Shown: in pieces, positions 8,432 through 16,862 of the stretch
Layout: the number at the start of each line of letters is the position of its first letter
Numbering within the stretch: position 1 is the stretch's first letter
From: Streptomyces canus
Lineage (GTDB): Bacteria; Actinomycetota; Actinomycetes; Streptomycetales; Streptomycetaceae
Reading direction: 5' to 3'
Assembly: GCF_030815415.1 (NCBI RefSeq)
Contig: NZ_JAUSWW010000001.1
Coordinates: forward strand, 8,990,001 to 9,054,000
DNA length: 64,000 nucleotides
The notes under the pieces: model-generated
What the model was told of the DNA's origin: nothing
Databases searched by the model: none
Seen by the model: the letters and a program-made list of their open reading frames with translations, nothing else
Program-made: the position numbers and the translations under genes

Positions 8432-9400
8432 TCAGAGGTACGAGCGCAGCCAGCGCAGCTTGACGGCCTGCTGGTAGGGGCCGCCGCCCTCGTGGTCGTT
8501 GAAGTCGTAGACCTCGATCTCCTTTTCGTCGTGCGCCCAGGCGCTGAACGCGGCGAAGACCGTCGAGGGCGGGCAGGTCTGATCCTCCAGGGCCGTGGAG
8601 AAGAGGGCCGGGGCGCGGCCGCGGGCGGCGAAGTGGACGCCGTCGAAGTAGGACAGGGTGCGCAGGGCGTCCTCGGTGCGGCCGCGGTGGGTCTTGAGGA
8701 ACAGGCCGATCTCGCGGTACGGGTGACGGTCCGTCAACTTCGCGGCGCGGGGGAAGTCGCACAGGAACGGCACGTCCGGCGCGACGGCGACCAGGTCCGG
8801 GACCAGACCGCCCACGGCGATCGTGATGCCGCCGCCCTGGCTCGAGCCGAGCACGACCGTGCGGGAGGCGTCGGTCGCGGGATGCGAACGGGCCGCCTCG
8901 ACGGCGCGCACCCCGTCCGTGAACACCCGGCGGTAGTAGTAGTTCTCGGGTGCGTCGATACCACGCGTCATGAAACCGGGGTACGCGGGCGCCCCGCCTA
9001 TGGGATCCGCCGTGCCGCCGCCCCCGCCCCACGCGCTGCCCTGGCCGCGGGTGTCCATCACGAAGTGCGCCCGGCCCGTGGACGCCCACAGCAGGTGCTC
9101 GTGCGGCAGCCCGCGCCCGCCTCCGTACCCGATGAACTCCACGACCAGCGGCAGCGGTTCGGCGGCCCCGGCGGGCAGTGTCAGCCAGCCCTTCACCGGG
9201 TGCCCACCGAACCCCGCGAAGGTCACGTCGTACACCTCGACCGTGGTCAGACCGGTGTCGACGAGTTCGAAACGGGCGTCCAGGTCGTGCTCGCGGGCCT
9301 CCTGGAGGGTCTTGGTCCAGAACGCGTCGAAGTCCTCGGGCTCGACGGACGCGCTGCGGTACTCGTGGAGCTCGTCGAGGGGGAGGTCGAACAGGGCCAT
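8432..9400 (-). CDS. acetylxylan esterase / cephalosporin-C deacetylase family (AXE1)
   Basis: A 322-residue alpha/beta hydrolase of the CE7 (AXE1) family. The family opening ALFDLPLDELHEY is intact, and the nucleophile elbow GSSQGG has Ser187. The RGQGSAWG loop is the CE7 oxyanion region, and Asp and His in LEDQTCPPS and FNDHEGGG complete the triad. CE7 enzymes deacetylate xylo-oligosaccharides and cephalosporin C inside the cell. The start at 9400 is chosen over one 12 codons upstream because conserved sequence starts there. It is divergent from the amidohydrolase gene, with a palindrome at 9433-9449 between them. Confidence 0.88.
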   Translation of the reverse strand: MALFDLPLDELHEYRSASVEPEDFDAFWTKTLQEAREHDLDARFELVDTGLTTVEVYDVTFAGFGGHPVKGWLTLPAGAAEPLPLVVEFIGYGGGRGLPHEHLLWASTGRAHFVMDTRGQGSAWGGGGGTADPIGGAPAYPGFMTRGIDAPENYYYRRVFTDGVRAVEAARSHPATDASRTVVLGSSQGGGITIAVGGLVPDLVAVAPDVPFLCDFPRAAKLTDRHPYREIGLFLKTHRGRTEDALRTLSYFDGVHFAARGRAPALFSTALEDQTCPPSTVFAAFSAWAHDEKEIEVYDFNDHEGGGPYQQAVKLRWLRSYL

Positions 9401-9432
9401 GCAGGACCGCCTTTGAAGAGGGCCAGTGATGA

Positions 9433-9449
9433 TCACACCGTACGTGTGA
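9433..9449. promoter_or_regulatory. 17-nt dyad in the divergent promoter region
   Basis: TCACAC (9433-9438) and GTGTGA (9444-9449) are perfect inverted arms around CGTAC. The site lies between the acetylxylan esterase and amidohydrolase genes, close enough to control either. The regulator is not identifiable. Confidence 0.5.
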
Positions 9450-9488
9450 CGTCCGACGACTCGCCAGGCCTTCGGCCAGGTACCTGTC

Positions 9489-9494
9489 TACGAT
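9489..9494 (+). promoter_or_regulatory. -10 element of a probable leaderless transcript
   Basis: TACGAT fits TAnnnT and ends six bases before the ATG at 9501. There is no ribosome binding site between them, which suggests transcription begins at the start codon. No convincing -35 was seen. Confidence 0.45.
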
Positions 9495-9500
9495 GACGCC

Positions 9501-10859
9501 ATGACGTCAGCCGTTGATCTGCTGGTCAAGGACGCCGGACTGCTGGTCGTGGACGGGGATCGGGAGATCCCCGGCGGCTGGGTCGCCGTCACCAATGGTC
9601 GGGTCACCGCCGTGGGCACCCCCGGAAGCGAACCCGGGGCCTCGACCACGCTCTCCGCGGCGGGACGGCTCGTCACCCCGGGCCTGGTCAACACGCACCA
9701 TCACCTCTACCAGAACCTCACCCGCTCCTACGCGCCCGCCGTGAACGGCACCCTCTTCGACTGGCTGACCACGCTCTATCCGCTGTGGGCCGCCCTCGAC
9801 GAGGAGGCCGCGTACGTCTCCGCGTACGTCGGCATGACCGAGCTGCTCATGGGCGGCTGCACGACCTCCTCGGACCACCTCTACGTCCACCCGCGGCCAC
9901 GCCTGGTGGACGCCGAGATCAGCGCCGCCCGCGACATCGGCTTCCGCTTCCACGCGACGCGCGGCTCGATGACCCGGTCCGTCGAGGACGGGGGACTGCC
10001 GCCGAGGAGCGTCACACAGAGCACGGACGAGGTGCTCGCCGACAGCGAGCGTCTGATCAGGGCCCACCACGATCCGGCACCGGGCGCCCTGATCCGCGTC
10101 GCACTCGCCCCCTGCTCACCGTTCTCGGTCACCAAGGACGTCATGACGGCCACGGCCGAACTCGCCGAGCGCCACGACGTACGCCTCCACACCCACCTGG
10201 CCGAGGACCACGACGAGGACACGTACTGCCAGGAGACCTACGGCTGCCGGCCCGTGGAGTACTTCGAGGACTGCGGCTGGATGAGCGACCGGACCTGGGT
10301 CGCCCACTGCATCTACCCCGACGACGACGAGCTGCGCCGCCTCGCGGCCGCGGGCGTCGGCGTGGCGCACTGCCCCAGCTCCAACATGCTGATCGGCGGC
10401 GGCACGGCCCGGGTGCGGGAGATGCGCGAACTCGGCCTGCCCGTCGGCATCGGCTGCGACGGCTCGGCCTCCACGGACCACGCCTCCCTCTGGATGGAGA
10501 CGCGGAACGCCCTGCTGCTCGGCCGCTACCGCGGCGGCCCCGGTGCGATGACCGCGCGGGACGCCCTCGACATGGCCACCCGCGGCTCGGCCCGCTGCCT
10601 CGGCCGCGACGAGGAGATCGGCCATCTGCGCCCCGGCGCCTGCGCCGACCTCGTCGTCTGGGACCTCCACGAGGTCGCCCTCGCGGGCGCGCTCAGCGAC
10701 CCGGTGGAGGCCTGGCTGCGCTGCGGGCCGGCCCGGGCGTGGACGACGATGGTCGGCGGGCGGGTCCTCGTCGACCGCGCGGAACCCGTGCTGCCGGGGC
10801 TGGCGGGGACGTTGCGGGACCACGGGCGGATCGCCCGGCGGATGCAGGGGATGGGCTGA
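9501..10859 (+). CDS. amidohydrolase, 8-oxoguanine deaminase-like
   Basis: A 452-residue metal-dependent deaminase of the amidohydrolase superfamily. The N-terminal beta-sandwich runs into VNTHHHLYQNLTRS, whose His66-x-His68 binds the metal. Further ligands are the His in HTHLAED and the later VAHC, and the Asp in GCDGSASTD. The YQNLTRS, THLAED and GCDGSAS set is characteristic of the 8-oxoguanine / atrazine-chlorohydrolase branch (TIGR03314-like), hence the call; guanine or another purine-like substrate is possible. The C-terminal PGACADLVVWDL strand returns to the sandwich. It stands alone and is divergent from the esterase gene. Confidence 0.85.
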   Translation: MTSAVDLLVKDAGLLVVDGDREIPGGWVAVTNGRVTAVGTPGSEPGASTTLSAAGRLVTPGLVNTHHHLYQNLTRSYAPAVNGTLFDWLTTLYPLWAALDEEAAYVSAYVGMTELLMGGCTTSSDHLYVHPRPRLVDAEISAARDIGFRFHATRGSMTRSVEDGGLPPRSVTQSTDEVLADSERLIRAHHDPAPGALIRVALAPCSPFSVTKDVMTATAELAERHDVRLHTHLAEDHDEDTYCQETYGCRPVEYFEDCGWMSDRTWVAHCIYPDDDELRRLAAAGVGVAHCPSSNMLIGGGTARVREMRELGLPVGIGCDGSASTDHASLWMETRNALLLGRYRGGPGAMTARDALDMATRGSARCLGRDEEIGHLRPGACADLVVWDLHEVALAGALSDPVEAWLRCGPARAWTTMVGGRVLVDRAEPVLPGLAGTLRDHGRIARRMQGMG

Positions 10860-10890
10860 CGCGGGACCGCCGGCCGTTCGAGGGGTCGGC

Positions 10891-11478
10891 TCACGCCCAC
10901 CGCCACCGCGACCACTCCGGCTCGGTGCGCGCCCACTCCTCCTCCCACTCCGCCAGCCGGTGCCGCGTGGCCACATGTCGTACGGCGGCACGGCCCAGGA
11001 GAATCAGAGCGGCCGAGCCGCCCGTGGCGCAGGCGCCCATGGTGAGGGTGTACTGCCAGACGGAGAAGCCGTCCGGGGGCGGCTTGACGTTACGGCCCCG
11101 GGAGTCGAACCACACCTCGACCACGTCACCGTCGCGTGTGCCGCCCGGGACCCGCGCCGTGGCGGTCCGCTCGTTCCCGTCCGGTTCCGTCCAGCGGACC
11201 GTCGTGAGATACGTGTGCTGTCGGGCACCCTGCATCGTCGGCGGTGAGCCGGGATCCACGCCGACCACCTCGGCCCGCACGCTGTGCCGCTCGGCACGCT
11301 GGGACGCCGCGGTCGCCTGCGCCTCGGCACGGGCCCACCCGGCCGCGACCACCCCGGCGAGCGGCGCGGCCACGAGCAGCAGCACGGCGAAGGCCAGCGC
11401 CGTCCACGCCTCGACCACGTCCGACCGGCGCCGCAGCGGATTCCGCCGCCACCGCCAGCCGCGCACCCGGGTTCGCAT
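10891..11478 (-). CDS. Rv1733c-like membrane protein
   Basis: A 195-residue protein with two membrane segments flanking an extracytoplasmic domain. The first helix is around residues 27-47 (AWTALAFAVLLLVAAPLAGVV); the second is near 150-172 (LTMGACATGGSAALILLG). The loop contains TTVRWTEPDGNERTATARVP and GDVVEVWFDSRGR, the pattern of the Rv1733c family known from mycobacteria and Streptomyces. Function is unknown. The ATG at 11478 (MRTRVRGWRWRRNPLRRRSD) fits the family N-terminus better than the ATG 13 codons upstream. Convergent with the deaminase gene. Confidence 0.75.
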   Translation of the reverse strand: MRTRVRGWRWRRNPLRRRSDVVEAWTALAFAVLLLVAAPLAGVVAAGWARAEAQATAASQRAERHSVRAEVVGVDPGSPPTMQGARQHTYLTTVRWTEPDGNERTATARVPGGTRDGDVVEVWFDSRGRNVKPPPDGFSVWQYTLTMGACATGGSAALILLGRAAVRHVATRHRLAEWEEEWARTEPEWSRWRWA

Positions 11479-11597
11479 GTCGACCTCCGCACCGCGTACG
11501 CCTGCGAGTGCCCGCACAGACCCGGTACCCGCTCACAGCCCCGCTGCACAGGAGTGCCCGGCCGTCTTGCCGTGAAACTGAGGGATGGCGGGGAGGA

Positions 11598-12363
11598 TCA
11601 GCCGAACCGTTCGATCCGGATCCGCTCCACCGGCTGTCCCGCCGCGACCAGCAACCGCGACGCGTGCTCCGCGAAGGCATTGGAGCCGCACACATAGGCC
11701 TCCCACCCACCGGGAGGCTGCTCGGCCAGGAGCGGCGCCACATGTGCGGCCGCCATACGCCCCACCGGTGCCCCCTGCGGGGCCCTGCGGGTGAAGACGG
11801 GTGTCGTCTCGGCGCCGAACTCGCCCGCGTAGATGAGCTCCTCGGGGCTGCGCGCCGACACCAGCAGCCGCAGCGGTACGGACAGGCCCTGTGCCCGGTG
11901 GTGCCGCACCATCGACATCAGCGGGACGACCCCGGAGCCGGCGCCGATCAGCAGCGCGGGCCGGTCGCCGGGCCAGGCGAAGAAGCCGCTGAGGGGGCCG
12001 CGCACCTCGACCTCGTCACCGGGCTCGGCGACCGTGTGGAACCAGCCCGACACCTCGCCGCCCTCGACATGGTCCAGGGTCAGCTCGATGTGCCCCGCGT
12101 CGTCGGGCGCGGACGCGATCGAGTAGTGGCGCTGGGCCACATAGCCGTCCTCGGCGGTCAGCCGCAGCATCAGATGCTGACCGGGCAGATGCCCCGCCCA
12201 GGCGGGCACCGCGAACCGGTAGGTGGCGGCGTGCGGAGTCTCCCGGCGGATCTCGGTGAGCCTGGCGGTCTGCCACAGCGCGGCGGCCCGGTTGCTGACG
12301 GCGATGCGGCCGGGCACGGCGAACCGCGTCGGGGGAGTGAAGGAAGGCGCTTCCACGGCTTGC

Positions 12364-12371
<8 letters not shown>
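11598..12371 (-). CDS. ferredoxin-NADP reductase-type FAD oxidoreductase
   Basis: A 257-residue reductase. RHYSIAS is the FAD-binding R-x-Y-S motif and GAGSGVVPLMSM is the NAD(P)-binding loop. LPGQHLMLRL and the C-terminal VCGSNAFAEHASRLL also fit the ferredoxin reductase fold. There is no plant-type [2Fe-2S] domain at the C-terminus, so electrons must leave through a partner. Its start overlaps the stop of the sulfite-oxidase-like gene by 8 bp, so the two are translationally coupled and probably form a reductase-molybdoenzyme pair. The product ends in RIERFG, a common end for this family. Confidence 0.87.
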
Positions 12372-12969
<598 letters not shown>

Positions 12970-13120
12970 GGTTCAACCGTACGCTGTGGTCGGCGGTGCT
13001 CCGTCCCTGGTCAGGACCGCGATCATTGCGGCCGTATGAACACTCCGCCGCCTGGGGAATAGCTCTTCGCCGATCTTCCTTCCGACTGGTGCCCGGCGCG
13101 AGCGAAGGAGAGTGGGAGCC

Positions 13121-14047
13121 ATGCCCAAGGCGTACGTGTTCACGCGGTACGGCGGTCCGGAGACCGAGGCCCTCGTCGAGGTCGAGCGGCCCGTGCCCGG
13201 ACCCGGACAGCTGCTGGTCGCCGTGCGTGTCGCGGGCGTGAATCCGGTCGACTGGAAGCTGCGGACCGGATACCGCCGGCCCACCGACACCGGCGAGCGC
13301 GTGTTCCCCGCGGTCCTCGGCAGCGAGGTCTCCGGTGTCGTCGAGGCGGTCGGCGACGGCGTCGACGGGTTCGCCGCCAGGGACGAGGTCTTCGGCAACA
13401 CCCTGACCGGCGGCTACGCCGAGTACACCCTGCTCCCCGTCGCCCTGGCCGCGCACAAGCCGGCCGGGCTGGCCTTCGCCGACGCGGCGACCCTGCCCGT
13501 GGCCGCCGCGACGGCGTACGACGGGGTGCGCCAGCTGGACCTGTCCACGGGGGCGACCCTGCTGGTCACCGGGGCGGGCGGCGGGGTCGGTGCCGCGGCC
13601 GTGCAGATCGCCCGGGCGCTGGGAATCCGCGTGCTGGGCGTCGCGAGCGCGGGCAAGAAGGACTTCGTCGAGTCGCTGGGCGCCGTCCACGTCCCCTCGG
13701 GACCGGACTGGTCCGAGCGGGCGCGGGCGGCGGCACCGGACGGCGTCGACGGGGTCTACGACCTCGTCGGCGGCGAGGTGCTGACCGAGGCGGCGAAGCT
13801 GCTGACCGACCGGACGAAACTGATCACCGCGGGGGCGTCGGAGCAGGACGTGGAGCGGCTGGGCGGCGCCCGGGTGACCCGGGCCCGTACCGCCGCCGTA
13901 CTGGACGCCGTGGCGCGGTTGGTGGTGAAGGGCGATCTGGACCCGCATGTCGTGCGGCGCTTCCCGCTCGCCGAGGCCGGCGAGGCGTTGCGCACCGTCG
14001 AGGACGGTCATGCGCGCGGCAAGGTCGTGATCGAGGTCGCCGGATGA
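13121..14047 (+). CDS. NADP-dependent quinone oxidoreductase (MDR superfamily, zinc-independent)
   Basis: A 308-residue member of the medium-chain dehydrogenase/reductase family. The GroES-like N-terminus (AGVNPVDWKLRTGYR; VLGSEVSGVVEAVG) is followed by a Rossmann domain with GAGGGVGAAAVQIA. The catalytic and structural zinc ligands of alcohol dehydrogenases are missing, as in quinone oxidoreductases. The ATG at 13121 is preferred over a GTG at 13112 because GAAGGAG at 13104-13110 is correctly spaced (10 nt) only for the ATG. The stop overlaps the next start as ATGA, so it is coupled to the acetyltransferase. Confidence 0.87.
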   Translation: MPKAYVFTRYGGPETEALVEVERPVPGPGQLLVAVRVAGVNPVDWKLRTGYRRPTDTGERVFPAVLGSEVSGVVEAVGDGVDGFAARDEVFGNTLTGGYAEYTLLPVALAAHKPAGLAFADAATLPVAAATAYDGVRQLDLSTGATLLVTGAGGGVGAAAVQIARALGIRVLGVASAGKKDFVESLGAVHVPSGPDWSERARAAAPDGVDGVYDLVGGEVLTEAAKLLTDRTKLITAGASEQDVERLGGARVTRARTAAVLDAVARLVVKGDLDPHVVRRFPLAEAGEALRTVEDGHARGKVVIEVAG

Positions 14048-14781
14048 GCTACGGCACGACACAGACGGGCACGCCCCGCTCCGGCATACCCCACATCCTC
14101 GACACCCCCGCGCTCGCCTCCCTGACCGGGCCGCACGCCCACTTCGCCGAGCGCCGCGGACGCGTCGTGCGCTACCCGCTGGACGTCTCGCCCTGGCTGG
14201 CCCTGCCGGACGAGCCGGACGCCGACGACTGGGCCGACCTCGCGGCGCTCGCGGGTCCCGGCGCCGAGGTCCCGCTGCCCGGCTACCGGGGCGAGGTGCC
14301 GGACGGCTGGGAGATCACGGCCCGCATCGACGGGGTACAGCTCGTCGACGACGGGGTGGCCGCCGCACCGGAACCGGAGGCCGTACGCCTCGGCCCCGCC
14401 GACGTGCCCGAGATCCTCGACCTGGTCGAGCGCACCCGGCCCGGGCCCTTCCTGCCGCGCACCATCGAGATGGGCACCTACCTGGGCATACGCCGGGACG
14501 GTGCCCTCGTCGCCATGGCGGGGGAGCGGCTTCACCCGCCCGGGTGGACCGAGATCAGCGCGGTCTGCACCGACCCCGCCTTCCGCGGCGAGGGCCTGGC
14601 GACCCGGCTGATCCACGCCGTCGCGTACGGCATCAGGGAGCGCGGTGAGACGCCGTTCCTGCACGCGGCCGCCGGGAACACCGGTGCGATCCGGCTGTAC
14701 GAGTCCCTGGGCTTCCGGCTCCGTCGCAGGACCGCGTTCGCCGCGGCACGGGCGCCGGAACGGCTGGTGGCGGTGTCCTAG
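14044..14781 (+). CDS. GNAT-family N-acetyltransferase (FR47-like)
   Basis: A 245-residue protein with an N-terminal extension of unknown function (1-115) and a C-terminal GNAT domain. The acetyl-CoA pyrophosphate loop is DPAFRGEGLATRLI, a variant of Q/RxxGxG/A, and the final GNTGAIRLYESLGFRLRRR contains the Asn-...-LYESLGF signature. This layout matches the FR47-like subfamily. The acceptor is unknown. It is translationally coupled to the quinone oxidoreductase (4-nt overlap) and ends four bases from the stop of the convergent MarR gene, leaving no room for a conventional terminator. Confidence 0.83.
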   Translation: MSYGTTQTGTPRSGIPHILDTPALASLTGPHAHFAERRGRVVRYPLDVSPWLALPDEPDADDWADLAALAGPGAEVPLPGYRGEVPDGWEITARIDGVQLVDDGVAAAPEPEAVRLGPADVPEILDLVERTRPGPFLPRTIEMGTYLGIRRDGALVAMAGERLHPPGWTEISAVCTDPAFRGEGLATRLIHAVAYGIRERGETPFLHAAAGNTGAIRLYESLGFRLRRRTAFAAARAPERLVAVS

Positions 14782-14785
14782 ACGC

Positions 14786-15220
14786 TCAGCCCTCCTGCGG
14801 GCCCGACCAGGCGTTGTATCGCACGAGGTAGTCGGCGAACCGTGCGAGATCCTCCTCCGGCCAGTTCGCGAGCCGCTCCCGGAAGGCGGCCCGGCGGCTC
14901 ACGGTGACCTGGGCGAGGATCTGCCGGCCGGTCTCCGTCAGATGCAGCACCTGGACACGGTGGTCCTCCGGGTCCAGGCGCCGCTCGACGAGCGCGGCGC
15001 GTTCCAGCGCGGCCACCTGGCGGCTGACGGTGGACTTGTCGAGGGCGTAGTGCGCGGCGAGGTCGGTGGCGCGGCAGCCGTCGCGCTCCTCCAGGTGCCC
15101 GAGCAGCGTGTACGAGACCAGCGACAGCTCGGGGTGCATACGGCCCGCCGACGCCCGGGCCCGCCGGGCGAAGATCGTCATCTCGCGCTGGATGCTCTCG
15201 ACGGCCTCGGTTGCGTCCAC
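14786..15220 (-). CDS. MarR-family transcriptional regulator
   Basis: A 144-residue winged-helix repressor. LGHLEERDGCRATDLAAHYALDKSTVSRQVAALERAALV is the MarR recognition region, followed by the DPEDHRVQVLHLTETG wing and a C-terminal dimerisation helix. The GTG at 15220 is chosen because AGGAGG-like sequence (complement of 15225-15232) precedes it; an open frame extends further upstream but would code through the operator region. Two tandem dyads at 15242-15279 lie just upstream and are very probably its own operators, shared with the divergent PrmC-like methyltransferase gene. MarR ligands are usually phenolics or oxidants; none is indicated here. Confidence 0.9.
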   Translation of the reverse strand: MDATEAVESIQREMTIFARRARASAGRMHPELSLVSYTLLGHLEERDGCRATDLAAHYALDKSTVSRQVAALERAALVERRLDPEDHRVQVLHLTETGRQILAQVTVSRRAAFRERLANWPEEDLARFADYLVRYNAWSGPQEG

Positions 15221-15241
15221 GGGACCTCCTCCACGGTTCTC

Positions 15242-15279
15242 GTTGCATACTACAACTTGCGAGAGTTGGATATGCCAAC
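15242..15279. promoter_or_regulatory. tandem MarR operator dyads
   Basis: Two related 15-bp dyads, GTTGCATACTACAAC (15242-15256) and GTTGGATATGCCAAC (15265-15279), share GTTG-ATA---CAAC. They start 23 bp apart, about two helical turns, so two dimers could bind on one DNA face. They fill the region between the MarR GTG and the start of the divergent methyltransferase. Confidence 0.7.
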
Positions 15280-15315
15280 CATGACAGGCCGTGGGCGGGT
15301 AGGGTTGCTGCCTCC

Positions 15316-16101
15316 ATGACTTCCACTTCTGCCTCCTCGCGCGACTTCGTCGTGGCGGCACTGCGCGCCGCGGGCTGCGTCTTCGCCGAGGACGAGGCCC
15401 AGTTGCTCCTCGCCGCCGCCCGCACCCCGGACGAACTCACGGCGATGGTGGACCGCCGCGCCGGCGGCGCCCCGCTCGAACTCGTCGTCGGCTGGGCCGA
15501 GTTCCGCGGGCTGCGCATCGCCGTGGAACCCGGGGTCTTCGTGCCCCGCCGCCGCACCGAGTTCCTGGTCGAACAGGCCCTCGCCCACGCCCCGGACGCC
15601 ACCGTCGTCGTGGACCTGTGCTGCGGCTCGGGCGCGGTGGGAGCGGCCCTCGCCGACGCGCTCGGCGGGGCCGAACTGCACGCCGCCGACATCGACCCGG
15701 CCGCGGTGCGCTGCGCGGGGCGCAACATCGCCCCCTTCGGCGGCCACGTCCACGCGGGCGACCTCTACGAGGCGCTGCCCGGGCGACTGCGCGGCCGCGT
15801 CGGCATCCTCGCGGCGAACGTGCCGTACGTCCCCTCCGACGAGGTCGCGTTCCTGCCCGCGGAGGCGCGGGAGCACGAGCCGCTGGTCGCCCTGGACGGG
15901 GGGAGCGACGGGCTGGACGTGCTGCGCAGGGTCGCCGCCGGGGCGCCCGAGTGGCTTGCGCCCGGCGGCTGTCTGCTCGTCGAGACGAGCGAACGGCAGG
16001 CGCCCACGGCCGTCGACGCCTTCGCCCGCGCCGGACTGACATCGCGGGTGGTCGTCTCCGAGGAGTGGTACGCCAACGTCGTGATCGGCGTCAGGTCGTA
16101 G
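15316..16101 (+). CDS. putative protein N5-glutamine methyltransferase (PrmC-related)
   Basis: A 261-residue methyltransferase of the PrmC-related group. An N-terminal helical domain (FVVAALRAAGCVFAEDEAQLLL) is followed by VFVPRRRTEFLVEQAL, motif I VVDLCCGSGAVG and the catalytic loop ANVPYVPSD. The last replaces the strict NPPY of true release-factor methyltransferases by NVPY, so the glutamine target is likely but the protein is probably a paralogue of PrmC rather than PrmC itself. TAGGGT at 15300-15305 could serve as its -10. It is divergent from the MarR gene and shares the tandem dyads, so it may belong to that regulon. Its end overlaps the next, convergent gene by 11 bp. Confidence 0.82.
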   Translation: MTSTSASSRDFVVAALRAAGCVFAEDEAQLLLAAARTPDELTAMVDRRAGGAPLELVVGWAEFRGLRIAVEPGVFVPRRRTEFLVEQALAHAPDATVVVDLCCGSGAVGAALADALGGAELHAADIDPAAVRCAGRNIAPFGGHVHAGDLYEALPGRLRGRVGILAANVPYVPSDEVAFLPAEAREHEPLVALDGGSDGLDVLRRVAAGAPEWLAPGGCLLVETSERQAPTAVDAFARAGLTSRVVVSEEWYANVVIGVRS

Positions 16102-16765
16102 CGCCGCCGCCGGAGGGGCTCGGCTCGGCCCACCCGCGGTGGCCGTGGCCCGGGAGCCCGTCGCGCCGGCTCTGGGGACCCTTGCGCTCCCAGGTGCCCG
16201 CCACGGCATGGGAAGCCGTCCGGGTGCCGCCGTCGGACCGGGTACCGGCCACATGGACCGTCTCGTCCAGCTTCAGGTCGTCGGCCCCGGAACCCTTGGC
16301 GCCCTCACGCACGACGGTTGTGTCCGCGTTCACGGTCCACGTCCACCGGACCCCGTCCTCGCTCTTGACGGTCACCCGGTCGCCGTCCACCTTCTCGACG
16401 GTGCCGCGCTGCCACACCCGCACGACCCACTCGCCGGTGTCCCGGTCCTTGACGGTCGCCTCGCCGTGCACGGCCCCGCCGCCGGCGCCGAACCTCCAGC
16501 CGGGCCCGTGCCGTTCGCCCGGTGCGTGCGGGGAGGAGGAGGGCGAGCCGGAGGCGGCGGGCGTCGCCCCGCCGTCCGGGCCCGACGAGGTGGCGGCGTA
16601 GGCGACCACCGTGCCGCCCAGGGCGAGGGCCGTGACCGCGGCCGCCGCGGTCACCGCCCGCCCGCGCACGGACCGACGTCGCCGGCGGTCTCGTGGCGGA
16701 GTGTGTTCGCCCGGCCCGACGAGTACCTCGGGCGGTGTCGCTTCCTGATCCGGATCGTGCGTCAT
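16091..16765 (-). CDS. membrane-anchored DUF5666-like secreted protein
   Basis: A 224-residue protein of unknown function. A cytoplasmic, Arg-rich N-terminus (DRRRRRSVRGRAV) precedes a single membrane helix at about 37-58 (TAAAAVTALALGGTVVAYAA). A Ser/Pro/Gly linker follows, then an extracytoplasmic beta domain with GTVEKVDGDRVTVKSEDGVRWTWTVNADTTV. The last resembles DUF5666-type OB folds with repeated xVxxVdGdxVTVk strands. The ATG at 16765 is the only start giving this topology. It overlaps the PrmC-like gene tail to tail by 11 bp. Confidence 0.7.
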   Translation of the reverse strand: MTHDPDQEATPPEVLVGPGEHTPPRDRRRRRSVRGRAVTAAAAVTALALGGTVVAYAATSSGPDGGATPAASGSPSSSPHAPGERHGPGWRFGAGGGAVHGEATVKDRDTGEWVVRVWQRGTVEKVDGDRVTVKSEDGVRWTWTVNADTTVVREGAKGSGADDLKLDETVHVAGTRSDGGTRTASHAVAGTWERKGPQSRRDGLPGHGHRGWAEPSPSGGGATT

Positions 16766-16862
16766 GGCTCGCTCCCACCCGGCGTCCCGATGCCACGTCT
16801 TGCTGAGATTGTGCGGGGCGGCCGATAAGGAGCGGGTAACGGGTTCCTGTGAATCGGGGCGG

